Shown: positions 20,788 through 31,420 of the stretch, in pieces
How the letters are laid out: each line of letters begins with the position of its first letter
Position numbering within the stretch: the first letter of the stretch is position 1
Origin: Gnetum montanum
Taxonomy: Eukaryota; Streptophyta; Gnetopsida; Gnetales; Gnetaceae
Length of the DNA stretch: 36,702 bases
Direction of reading: 5' to 3'
Assembly: GCA_015680685.1 (NCBI GenBank)
Contig: MNCI01027256.1
Coordinates: 3,618-40,319, forward strand
Position numbers and translations under genes: made by a program
The notes under the pieces: model-generated
What the model was told of the DNA's origin: nothing
The model's database searches: none
Seen by the model: only the letters and a program-made list of their open reading frames with translations

Positions 20788-22587
20788 GTTAGAAAGATTT
20801 TTAAAAAATCTACCTACAAAATATCATGATAATAAAATCTCAATTAATAACTCAGATTGGGATCAAAAGAATACCTCCAAATTTAAGTGTTCATCTTCTA
20901 CAATATGAAATAGAATGATGATTGCACGTTGATCTTTCAATATTGTAACCTAAAATTGATATGATATAGTGTTAATGATTTGTAAATGTGATTGGAATAA
21001 TTTGAGGATGAATTATCTATAGATAAATGTGGAATAAATATAGATTCAATGTGGAAAGGAATTTGAAATATTGTGGAATGAAATTGTAAAGATTAAATGT
21101 AAAAATTATGGAAATAGACCATGGAAATTACAAAAAGATGTCTTGCAAATTTGAATTCCTTGAAAATGGCCAAGCTATTACATCATGCAACATAACAAGG
21201 AACAACATTGATTAAGTAGCTCAACCTAAACGTTTGCTTTTGATAAATCATTTCAAAAATTTAAATGCATGTGAGGATGAGAGAATAAATTAAGTACTTT
21301 TCACATATATGTTAACTTATAAGTTCCATTAGATAGATTGGAAATTTATAGAAGACCAAGGTGATTTGCAAGATTATTAGATGGAAGACTTTAGTCTATT
21401 TTCCAAAGATAATTGTCATAGAAGAATCAACTTCATTCTGTTGCAAAGTGCACTTAGCATTAGAAAGGAAGGTATCAAATCCAATGCTTCACTTTGAAAA
21501 ATCTCAAAGTATAATAAATTAATTGAAAGTTGTTCATAATAAGAATTTTCAGGTCTGAACAAATGTTATCATATTTAAAGTCATACTTACAACAAGTGGT
21601 TTGAAACCACTACTTAGAAAAATATTCTTTTTTTAATTTTTTCTTTTGTGTAGATCTGAAGACAGCTAGACCCATTAGTGTTACCATCTTGTGTTTTAGA
21701 GATACCACTTTGATTATGAAATGATTGAACAACTAGGATACCTAAGGGTTGGAACTCCATTGAAGACCAAATCCCCACCCCTAAGATCAAATCTATCTAA
21801 GTATCCATTCATTCCAATAAAGATGTTAGCTATAGATAATCATAATATCTAATAAATTTAGAAGAAAAGATAACAACAATATTAACTAGAGTTTTCTTCT
21901 TTTACCTCCCTTCTAAGAGTTCAAAAGATATTATGTTGTGTTTAGTATTGCAAATGATTAATTATTTTTATTACATTTTAGTTCTTACATAATTTTGAAA
22001 AAAACCTTGTTAACAACCTAAATAAAACAAAACAAACAAATAAAAAATAATGAATAGGTAATTGCAAAAAAAAAATAAAAAATAAAAAGAGAATGCAACA
22101 CCAATGCATTAGCATAAGTTAAGTAAATATTTTAGCAACAATGTTGATCTAAAGTTCAAGAATTCATTAGCTAAAGAAGATGATCAACCCTCAATCTCAA
22201 GTGAAGTTCTTCCAAATTGAGACTTAATTTAAAAAATAACAAGCTAAATATCCTCGAACCACTAGTGAAGCTCTCTCAACCAGAGATTTAAGCTAAAAAA
22301 TAACAAGCTCTTCAACTCAAGAATTAATTTGAGAAATATTGCATAACATCTCTTAAAAATGCAACTCTTTAGAAAGGGGATTTAAGTGAGCTATAGCTAA
22401 TGTACCAAACCTACTACTAGCATCCTTGATGCTACTAGATGCCATCTTTGAGACATGTTCTAAGCGTAGATATCACAATCAAATATTCCATCAAAAAAGG
22501 AGATGTAAATCCTTAGAAAAAAGAGAAGCATCTGTGAGAAGAGTTTCTTCCCAATATCTTTCGAATACTTCCAATTAGAAAACAAAT
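20788..22587. other. AT-rich DNA with possible decayed LTR, no gene seen
   Basis: No coding domain was seen. Two approximate copies of a phrase with TTTAAAAAATAACAAGCT and AGTGAAG occur about 60-70 bp apart near 22199-22305. A candidate old minus-strand LTR is described among the findings (21711-22481). Confidence 0.5.
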
Positions 22588-23475
22588 TGATGAGTAGCAA
22601 GGTACCCCTACACCCAACCATAAAAATCACTAAGGAATTCACATGTGATCTAGTTAAATTCTTTGGATTCCTAGTATTCTCGTACACTGGGTTCAATCTA
22701 GAAGGTGAATCTAATCGTGGAACGATCATTTTCTTCCCAACTACACTTGTGAGGCTCAATTGTATGATTAAGTGTAATTGAGGCACATGATTTTTATTAT
22801 TTTATATTTTGTTTGTCTAAGGTTAGTAATAGATTGAGAATAAATTGATTAACTAGTTTAACTAATTTTATTTCTAATTAATAACTAACTATCCTAACTT
22901 AAGTATTTAGTCCCACTTTTTGTACACATCCTGAACATGTACAATACTGCTTGGTGACCAAGCGTTACGCGCTACTGGGATTACCAAGTGTTATATGTAT
23001 TCTTGAAGTGGTTGTACTTATGTATTCTAGTCTATTTAGCTTAATTAATTACTTAAAGTCTTAATCATCTTAGCTTAATTAATCACTTAATTAATTAAAA
23101 TAATAAATGCATAAATAAATCATTAAGCTAGTCCAAGTGCTACAAGGTTTATCAAAAATCTTGTCTTTATTGTCATACACACTGTGGTGCTCAGGTACAA
23201 TAGTGCTTGAATAAAGATTCATAGACTTCTTGACTCCTACTACAGGCATTTAAAAATTTATTCTATCTCTTATGGAAACAAACTACAAGATTTTTTCTAG
23301 CAACTAAGATTTTAACTCTCCATTAACATGGATGGGGTGCCATATTTATAGACCTACTAGGGTGCCACGTTAACAAACACACATTAACATGGGAAACCCT
23401 ATGTCAATGGGATCTTGTCAACAAGGTTGCATTTATGGAATCTTGTTGATGCAACCAACCAAAGACTCTTCATCA
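22588..23475 (-). repeat. 3' LTR of a minus-strand gypsy element (related subfamily)
   Basis: Read on the minus strand it starts TGATGAAGAG and ends GCTACTCATCA. It aligns with the plus-strand element's LTR, with TATAAATATGG (near 23341-23351), AATAAAGACAAG (AATAAA at 23166-23171) and the CACTTGGTAA / CAGGATGTGTACA-like segments shared. It is 888 bp. The polypurine tract lies directly above it, so this is the 3' LTR and the element body lies at higher coordinates. Confidence 0.88.
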
Positions 23476-23484
23476 TACCCCCAC
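23476..23484 (-). other. Polypurine tract of minus-strand element
   Basis: GTGGGGGTA on the minus strand, directly next to the LTR start TGATGA. It is preceded by the conserved AAGGAACTCAAGGACAAGTT. Confidence 0.75.
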
Positions 23485-23739
23485 GACTAAATGAAAACTT
23501 GTCCTTGAGTTCCTTACAAAATTGGGAAGGTATGGGATTATTAACTAACACATGACACAAAAAAACTAACACAACCAAACAAAACTAAGTGCCTGGTGTA
23601 CAAATTGACAATGATGATAAAATTGTGGTGTTCATGACACAAAATTAAACACTAGAACATGATTAAAAAAAATTGGATAACACATCCTATGATGGCGTGA
23701 AGATGGTTGAAAAGATTAGATGGTCCTAGGCGATCAAGG

Positions 23740-26600
23740 TTCTTGAGGTTCTAAAGAACCTTCTCCTACTTCGAGTACATGCGGAGGCTTAGCCGGTTGT
23801 GGTTGTCCTACTACAATTGCCACTTTCGGTGGAACATGAAAGGCATCCAAAAATGCCTTCATCTTCTACTCTTTGCTTTGTGGATCATACACTATCCATG
23901 CAACATTACCAATGTGGGCTGGAATGGGGACATCCCATGAATAGGGCATTATTGGGAAAAACTCCTTAACATTGACAAACTAAGTAGTGAATTGCTTGTG
24001 TTCAACATCAAATGCTCTAAGTACATTTGACAACTCTTAGTGGTCTTTCATCCTCTTGGCTAGGTTCTTGGCAGTTGATCTTTGATTAGTGAACTATACC
24101 TTAAGAACCTCAAGTTCTGCATTTGCCACTGCAAGCTTCTGTTTGGTGTCCTTGTAATGCTTGAACTCTACCTCATCCAGCAAGTACGAGATGGCCACTT
24201 GTTTCTCCAATTTAGACCTTGCCCATCCAGTAGTTAGCATAGTTAAATTTGCATATCAAATATTGGTGAGCTTCATGTATTATATCATTTTCTCAATTTT
24301 CAACTCCTTCATGTGGATCTATCCCATCAATGATAAGTTATCATATCTCTCATCCTTGCTAGAGTTACTGGAGGATCTCATTTACTTTTTCCTTCACCAA
24401 CTAGATGTGCTTTTTGTTAACTTCGTTTTGTAGACTAACTTGATCTCTATAGTGGTTTTTGACTCTCTCAAATTTGAGAGCCTTTGATTTCTAGGAAGCT
24501 ACTTCAATTGTAGTCTTTTGGCGAAGAGCATAAACCTTCTTCATGGAGAGGTTTCTATTTTCTACTACCAGTCCCCTTAGCTCAGTGTTCACTTTGGTTA
24601 ACTTCTTCTACTATTAATGGATCAAATCTACCATCTACTATTTTTGCACATCAACATTTCATAGGCGATGATTCTCTACAGTCAATTGTACATTCTCCTA
24701 ATGGGTTTGATCCAAGGCCTTTTGAATTTTATGCTGAGTGACCTCTACCAGGGATCAATAGAACATCGTCATCTTCATCGCACCCTCAACCCATTTCAAT
24801 CTTTTGTGAAGCTATTCAAGAGCTTCATCCTTTATCAGTGCTAGGTTGAGGAATGTAGGGTTAGCAATATGGGCTATTAGTTTAGCAACCTCCACAACCA
24901 AGCATTCATTTAGCTCTTAGGTTGTTTTGAGTTGCCCCTCAAAAATGATGTTCTTTCCCCTTACTTCCAACATCATTGACTAGGTTGTAGTTATGTCATC
25001 TGGAAGTTCAAAGACATCTAGAATCAATTGCCTAGTTCCCACCAGTTGGTCTAGCAATTGTTCATGTTGTGCCACACTCAACTTGCTGCTTACTATCCTT
25101 GAAGATGTTTGCACATCTTTAAGTGTAGAGATGTCTGGTATAGATGTCATAGGTGCATTTAGAGTTTTGGCAATTCTATCAGCAACCACTTCCATTGCTA
25201 TCTCTTACTCCTAGTGTTGCATCATCAAAATTGTATCCTCTCATCCTCCTCCAAGTGCACTGAAAAAGTAGCAGCATTCCTAGAGATTTCTAGGATTTTT
25301 TGTTATTGCGAGAGAGATACTTTTACCTCTCGAGCTCTAGGATTCGATCTTATAGGCAAAGGCATTCTTTGGGCCAAAACGATTGGTCCACCTTCCTCCA
25401 TTTGGCTAATCATTCAAGCCACTTCGCTTAGGTAACTCATCGTTGGCCAATACATAGATGGATTATCATCACTTGTTCCTGCTTGTCGCCCTTACTTACT
25501 CAAGAGTCATCTTAGAATTCATGCAATTGTTGAGAAGTTACAGTGATATTTGACATTGTTTGCTGAGTGGGTGGTGAGGGTGGTGCTTGCTACTCCTCTT
25601 CTTGGATGACTTTTGAGGGACTTTTTCCTTCATCATCTCTATCTAGTTAGTGGATGGAGCATGTTGGACATCGTCATTTGTATAGCGGGTTATCCCTCTC
25701 CTCTATCATAATTTTCTGATGAGGCATGGAAAGGGAAGTGCCTTCCTTTCACATTTTTTCTCCTTAAAGAAATTTTTTATCTCAAGATAAATTAGTTATG
25801 GAAGGTTGATAGGGAATCTACCACTTAGAGTGACACATGCATGGGTAAAGAAAGTAGTAATCTTGCTTGGCCTCATTGTTCGATTAAGGTGATAGGATGT
25901 AATCTTGTAGTAGATTATCTCTGTCTGTGTGAGCACGTCGACACCATAAGATTGCTACAACCATTCTTTCTTGATGCTAGGGTCTAGTTGTATTGGAATC
26001 TCAGTGAGATTCGTCTCAATTTCCAACAACACAAGTGCCTCTGAAATGGTCTACACTGAGTAGGATAGTGAAATGTCTTTAATCTTGATTATTGAACTAG
26101 CATGCCTATTATTCTAGAATAAGAACATCTCTCCCATGTACCACTCCTCACTGGAAGTGATGATGTGCCACATGGAAGAGGTCTTTAGTTGATCTTATAC
26201 TTCTTGAGGTGGTTTCTCTAAGAAAGAGCCAAAATTCAACTCTTGGAGCACCATTTTCTGAAGCTCCTTTGATTTGATCTACTTAAGGCAAGATTCTATT
26301 AAGCTCACCTCAAGGCTTCCTTGTGGAGCTAGTGCCTCATCTCAGTGAGATTGCTCTAAAACTGCTTCTTGTTCTAGAATTAGATGAACATATTCCACTT
26401 TGGGCTTCTCCCTAAGAGGTCCTGTAGCATGGGTTGCTGCTTATTCTTCTTAGGCCTATTCTTGGTCATGGTCATTTGTCCTATGGTTGTGATGGTGCTC
26501 CTTCTTGTGTGTGCTTTCCCATTGGTGCCATCTGTGGTCACAACACATCCAAGGCTTAGTATATATAATGTGTAACTTATAATGTTTTGATATCTCATCT
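23740..26600 (-). pseudogene. Decayed ORF in the env position: transposon-protein-like domain plus coiled-coil tail
   Basis: No open frame longer than about 90 codons survives, but homology to the second copy at 34270-36702 reveals one long gene of about 950 codons. N-terminal landmarks: VVTTDGTNGKAHTRRS (near 26530) and ISLSYSV, ISEALVLLE and KITTFFTHACVTLSGRFP (about 26090-25800). The domain resembles the Pfam 'putative plant transposon protein' type in its pattern of a Trp-rich start, then v-G-v-S-Y, then I-EAL-LP. Middle landmark: IVSSKLSVAQHEQLLDQLVG followed by ILDVFELPDDITTT (25195-24980). The rest is Lys/Glu/Gln-rich helical sequence with heptad character, ending near PPKVAIVVGQPQPAKPP (about 23790). 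No signal peptide or membrane segment was recognised. Its role is unknown. It lies just before the 3' LTR, where Athila elements may carry env-like genes. Confidence 0.6.
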
Positions 26601-27383
26601 CGTTAATTAGTTACACTTAGGCTAAGGTTGGACCATGATAGATTGGTTTTTTAATTATTATTTTATTAATTTTTAAGTTTAAAGCATTACCAAAGCTAGT
26701 TGGAAGAGTTTAGCTTTCGTAATTTGATGTTTTCATGTTGGTTTCTTTGTTAAACCTTTGAGGGAGTTAGAACATTTGGAAAAAAATTTTGTCAAAAACT
26801 TTAGGTTTGGGGCCCCCACAACTAAGAGCTTACCTTCAATAGCTACAAGGTCACAAAATGGAGTGATTTGGACAAATGATTAGGAAGATATGGCTTCTAG
26901 AAGGTTCTAGGCACTTAAAACTATAAAAACTCCTTTGGTGTTTGAAATGAAATGTGAAAAATCCAAAGTGTGGATGTGTATATATAGACTATTTTCTGCT
27001 GCATTGACAAGGTCATGTATATGGGGTCTCATGAACATAGGGGGTTCGTCAATAGGTACCCATTTACTAAGGTTGTAAACAAAAATTTTCAACTTGGATT
27101 TCTCAAGAAATACAAGGGGCTTGTGATGAAAGTGGGATCCATGAAGTCCCAGAAAAGTTAAGACTTTGATGAAATAATCAAAGAGGGTTGTTGAAAGTTC
27201 AAAAATGAAAAATTAAATGGAGAATGTGTTCATTGAAGAAATTTCCCTAAGGAGTACATAGTTGGATGCATCGGATGGGGCACACAAACGTTTAGATTGC
27301 AAGAATGTCTAACGGTGAGGTACTTGACTAACCCANTGTTTAGATTGCAAGAATGTCTAACGGTGAGGTACTTGACTAACCCA
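26601..27383 (-). other. Element leader between conserved block and env-position ORF
   Basis: No coding domain was seen. It sits upstream, in element sense, of the env-position ORF. It contains a minus-strand TATATATA-like run (26976-26983). A contig-join duplication sits at its upper end. Confidence 0.45.
27290..27383. repeat. Exact 46 bp direct repeat flanking an N (contig join)
   Basis: GTTTAGATTGCAAGAATGTC and 26 further bases occur at 27290-27335 and again at 27338-27383, with the N at 27336. Identity of both copies at an N points to unmerged contig overlap. Confidence 0.9.
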
Positions 27384-27984
27384 ACCAAGAGATATGCAAG
27401 TGGGTCCTCCCCATAGTAGGCACATGCGCTTTTTTCCCTTGCATAACCTCAACCTAAGGAGTCTATGAGCCCCATAGATGATTAATGATTATGAAAGTTA
27501 AGGACCAAAACTAGAAGAATCTACCTAATATTTCAAGCACGTAAAACCAATACATCAAACAGGAACATGGATAACGATAGTGAGGTAAGTCATGGAAAGT
27601 ATAAATCGATGAGAGAGAAAGTGAAATGGAGTTCCTGATTAATGTCACACAAAGTCCCTCATGGATTTTGTGGTATAATGACTTGATAAAATCTATCCTT
27701 ATTCTAGACCAAAACCAACCATGTTTAGTGACTTCACATTGCCACTTTAAGACCAATCCATCCTTTTGAGACATAAGAGTGTTCTCATAGAGCAAACACT
27801 ATTCCTTATAGAGAAAAAAAGAGAAGCAGGAAGTGATGATGGATCTTAATTAGAAGAGACTTTCAGGCATGGGTAACATGCCTTTCTAGTCCCATAACCA
27901 ATGCTTGNGTCAGGCATGGGTAACATGCCTTTCTAGTCCCATAACCAATGCTTGTAGCCTATTATTCTATCCAAGGGGTGTTTA
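27384..27984 (-). other. Conserved non-coding block of the element family (copy 1)
   Basis: It matches 29747-30300 and, in the plus-strand element, 18660-19190. Landmarks in + coordinates: GGGTCCTCCCCATAGTAGGC near 27399 and GGCATGGGTAACATGCC near 27866. The homology ends at GGGGTGTTT near 27984, where LTR sequence begins abruptly. Confidence 0.7.
27863..27954. repeat. Exact 45 bp direct repeat flanking an N (contig join)
   Basis: TCAGGCATGGGTAACATGCC and 25 further bases occur at 27863-27907 and 27910-27954, around the N at 27908. This is most likely unmerged overlap. It lies only about 30 bp from the chimeric junction with the next LTR. Confidence 0.9.
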
Positions 27985-28810
27985 CACACGATCCGATCAA
28001 ATTCCATGGTTAGGACTAGCTGTGGCATCTAGATCACTATGCCTTGATCGCAGTTCGTTGTCTTCCCACTTGGACTAGTGGTAGCTTTGTCACATATGGC
28101 TTAGTCTAGAGTGAGGAATATGATTTTTATTATTTTATATTTTATTATTCTATGATTAATAATAGGTTGAAACTTAATTTATAATCAATTCAACTAATCT
28201 AATTGCTAATTAATAATCAACTACCCTAACATAAGCATCCAATCCCACTCCCTGTGCACATCATGAACACATATAACACTACTGGGTTACCAAATGTTAA
28301 GTATTGCTGGGATTACCAAGAGTCATACACATGCTTAAAGCAATCATACTTATGTTCTTAATTAATTAACATGCATTAAAATGTAAATATTAACTAGGTA
28401 CATAAAAATTAAATTGCATGGAAAGTAAATATAATCTAATTCAAAGTGCTACAATGAATAAGAGTTAATCTCAATCTTATTTCCATTCAAGGAATATGTC
28501 TAGGTACATTGCCACTTAAATAAGACTTCATACAACTGACTCAAATCCACTCTGTGGCTACTCAGTAACTATTCTCTAAGATTATGGAATAAAACTACAA
28601 GAATTCGGCTACTCTATTGACAAAACTATAAAAAACTAATGCAAAACTATTGTCAAATCAAGAGCCTAGGCACTATATTTATAGGCTAGTCTATACCCCA
28701 CAATGTCGGATGCCCAACATTATGCCTTGGATCTGACATCCAATACCTAAGGTTGAGACTTCGACATTGGGTACCCGACATCAGAGCAAATGAAAAAATG
28801 TGTTTCATCA
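27985..28810 (-). repeat. 3' LTR of the pol-deleted element, missing its last roughly 50 bp
   Basis: It matches 33448-34269 from ACACACGATCCGATCAAATTCC (+ strand, near 27986) to TTTCATCA at 28810. The terminal segment beginning TGATGAGCAATGAGG in the partner LTR is absent here. The copy keeps about 40 bp (near 28490-28530) that the 5' LTR lacks. The TATA box TATAAATATAGTG lies at about 28671-28683. Confidence 0.88.
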
Positions 28811-28820
28811 TACCCCCATG
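28811..28820 (-). other. Polypurine tract of the pol-deleted element
   Basis: CATGGGGGTA on the minus strand next to LTR start TGATGA. Conserved GGACGAGTTTTCATTTAGTC lies just upstream in element sense. Confidence 0.75.
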
Positions 28821-28910
28821 ACTAAATGAAAACTCGTCCTTGAGCGCAAAAGAGGAGGAACAAGTTCCTTACAAAATATTGGGAATGTATGGGATTATTG
28901 ACTGATATGC

Positions 28911-29370
28911 AAACTATTGACTAACTCTGAGTGCAGCATTACAAAACTATTGACAAAGTGACATAAAGACTGGATAGACATTGAAGATTACAAAATTTGT
29001 AGAGGTCCTTAAAAATTTGCTGAAGATAATTCTTCTTGTTATCACTAGCAGCAGTAAACTTTTAACCTTGATTGTTATGTTGGTGCTTCTCTGGTTATGC
29101 AGAACATTCTTGAATAGTGGACTGAAATTTCTTCTCATTGCCCCATGGATCTAGTAAACATGTAAAGCTTGAGCTGCTATCTTGTATGTGCTATGATGTG
29201 TCCATGGTCATATCCTTCGTTGTCCTTCTCTTAGCTTTGTTTTCATGCCTGTAAAAAGACCTTCTTCCTTAGGTGTTTCTTTTAGCATCACATGTAGTCA
29301 CCAAAGGATCAACATTAGTTGTGGTAAATTTTCCTTCATAATTAGCCCTTTTCAGATCCCTTAGTTTTAT
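28911..29370 (-). pseudogene. Remnant of the env-position ORF with an internal deletion
   Basis: On the minus strand, PLVTTCDAKRNT followed after a stop by GRRS (near 29313-29268) resembles VVTTDGTNGKAHTRRS of the 23.7-26.6 kb ORF. The 3' side (TTTTGTAATG through GTCAATAATCCCATAC) resembles the stretch after that ORF. Most of the gene between them is gone. The similarity is short. Confidence 0.4.
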
Positions 29371-29746
29371 TTTAAGCACAAGGTGTTTATAGCATACTAT
29401 GCCCAAGGCTATGAGGTAACTAAAATCATTAAGCTATTCACATTATTTGATCAAATACTATTAGTTACCATGATGTTCAAAAATAGGATGTTGGAAAAAC
29501 TTTAAAGAAAGCATCCCTAGCCCGCATGACTAATAAGAGAAACTCCAAAAGCACATAGGTGTTTGAATAACTAAAACCAAAGGTCTAATTTAGAATATGG
29601 CCAAGAAATATTAAAGGATATGGAAATACAAAAGTAGGAAAAATTAATGAAATAGATGAGAAGTAGTCCCAAAATCATGCATAAATTCAAAGAAACTATC
29701 ATTGATGTTTTAGAAGATGTCAAGGTTAGTTCAAAGCCATGATCAA

Positions 29747-30620
29747 AAAAAGTTATGCAAATGGGTCCTCCCCAAAGTAGGCTCTTGCCATAATGCCCTT
29801 GCATAACCACTTCTATAGATGTCTGTGGGCACTCGAGAAGTTAAATGTAAACCATGGCTTTGTTCAAAACAACACACAACTACCATGGTTAGGATGTTGT
29901 ACTAGACTACACAAAACCAAAAGGCCCATAATTGCATGCAGTAGTGAGGTGAATAATGGAATGAGAAGGGATTGTAGAGATCAGGATGTAAGGCACTTGA
30001 CCATGTCCACAACAAGTTCTTGGGACAAGTATGATTAAAATGATCAACATACCTATTTGTCAAAGTTAAGACCAAGTCCATACCATGAACAATGATCTCA
30101 CATTGATGTGTTCCATCCTACCAACCTCCATGAGTCCACAACCACCTCAAAGAATAATCATCACTCCAAAAAGAGAAGAAAAGAGAAGAAAAAAGGAAGG
30201 GCCTTAGTTAGAGGGGTGCATTCAGGCATGGGTAACATGTCTTTCCAGCCCCATAACTAGTGCTTGTGGCCCACTATTGTGTCTACAGGATGTGCTTTGA
30301 ATTCCCATCATTGTTTTTTTTTTGTTTTTTTGATTTTTTAATTTTTTTTGTTTTTTTTTTATTTTTGAATGGGAACCACACCATGCAAAGATAAAGCTTC
30401 CTTTTTATTGGTTGACAAAGGAGTGACGATACATTCCAAGAGGAGTCATGAACCAAAAAAAGGAAGTCAAGAAGAGAACCCAACAAGTCCCCTTGAGTTC
30501 ACAACTTTTGTCATTCCCACTTGGTCATTCCCTCTTTCTTCAAGGTACAATGATCATTGATTAATTTTAGTTACATAAAAGAAGAACCAAATTATTTTCA
30601 TGAAAAGACCTTTTATTCAA
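29747..30620 (-). other. Conserved non-coding block of the element family (copy 2)
   Basis: It aligns with 18440-19190 of the plus-strand element and with 27384-27984. Landmarks in + coordinates: GGGTCCTCCCCAAAGTAGGC near 29763, AAGGGCCTTAGTTAGAGG near 30199, GGCATGGGTAACATG near 30226 and GGGAACCACACCATGCAAAG near 30370. No protein is shared across the copies, so conservation reflects shared descent or a non-coding role. Confidence 0.7.
30309..30366. repeat. T-rich low-complexity run
   Basis: Almost pure T (A on the element strand) with a few G and A interruptions. At the same place in the plus-strand element (near 18611) there are only about eight A residues, so the run expanded in this copy. 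Confidence 0.85.
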
Positions 30621-31420
30621 AGAATTGGAGGGATGGGTGAGGTGGTCTCACTTCTTTACATAATTACTCACCCAATCATCTTAATAGCATAGCACAAAAA
30701 ACCCAAGACAAAGCATTGAATTTTGCATCATGACTTGGCAATTTTATTAATAAAAGCATAAAATACATTCATAAAACATAAAGAGAATGACTTGAGAAAA
30801 GAGAAAAATATAAAGAAAAGAAAAATATTAAGAAATTAAAAACATATGAAGAATCAGAAAATTCTAGAAGTGATAAGCAAATCAATTACTTCCATATAGT
30901 TTTATATTATCATTTTCAAGCCACTGGGTGTCTTCTCATTTAGTGGCTACTACATAGACTACGTTTTTCTCACACACTTGCTCCTGAACTTATGATGGGC
31001 CAGTATAAGGGTTGTGTTAATATTTTAAACTTTTGGCCCACAATTGCACACTTTATCATTATTGGTGATGCATGGATTCTTTTGTCTCTTCACAATGATG
31101 TTTTTATCATTTATGTCTTGTGTTGGAGTGGTGATGGTTATTGGCTTTTTCATATGATTAGGAGACATCATTTTTGTGAGGAAGGTTGTTGCATCAGATT
31201 GGCCTTGTGCTAGTTCAAGTGATGTAGTAGGTCCATGAGTGTTTTGCTTTGGCTCACGACTTTTCTTCCAGAAGGAATGTTTCCAAGACTTTGATTGAGA
31301 TCTACTAGCATTATCATTTATGTGTATGCTCACAACACAAGTGGCATTCTCTCATTGATGTTGTGATGTTGAACCTTCTTGTGTTGTTGGAGGTGACATA
31401 TGGTGGAGGTGAGTATTTGA
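30621..31420 (-). other. Short undefined stretch across the pol deletion
   Basis: Between gag and the conserved block. An open minus-strand frame at 31333-31025 (polar, ending KVCNCGPKV) may be the gag-protease linker, but no protease motif is visible. The deletion that removed pol should have its ends here. Confidence 0.4.

Noticed and set aside
30309-30366. Poly-T run as a retroposon tail
   Set aside because: It is internal to the conserved block and corresponds to a shorter A run in the plus-strand element, so it is slippage expansion.
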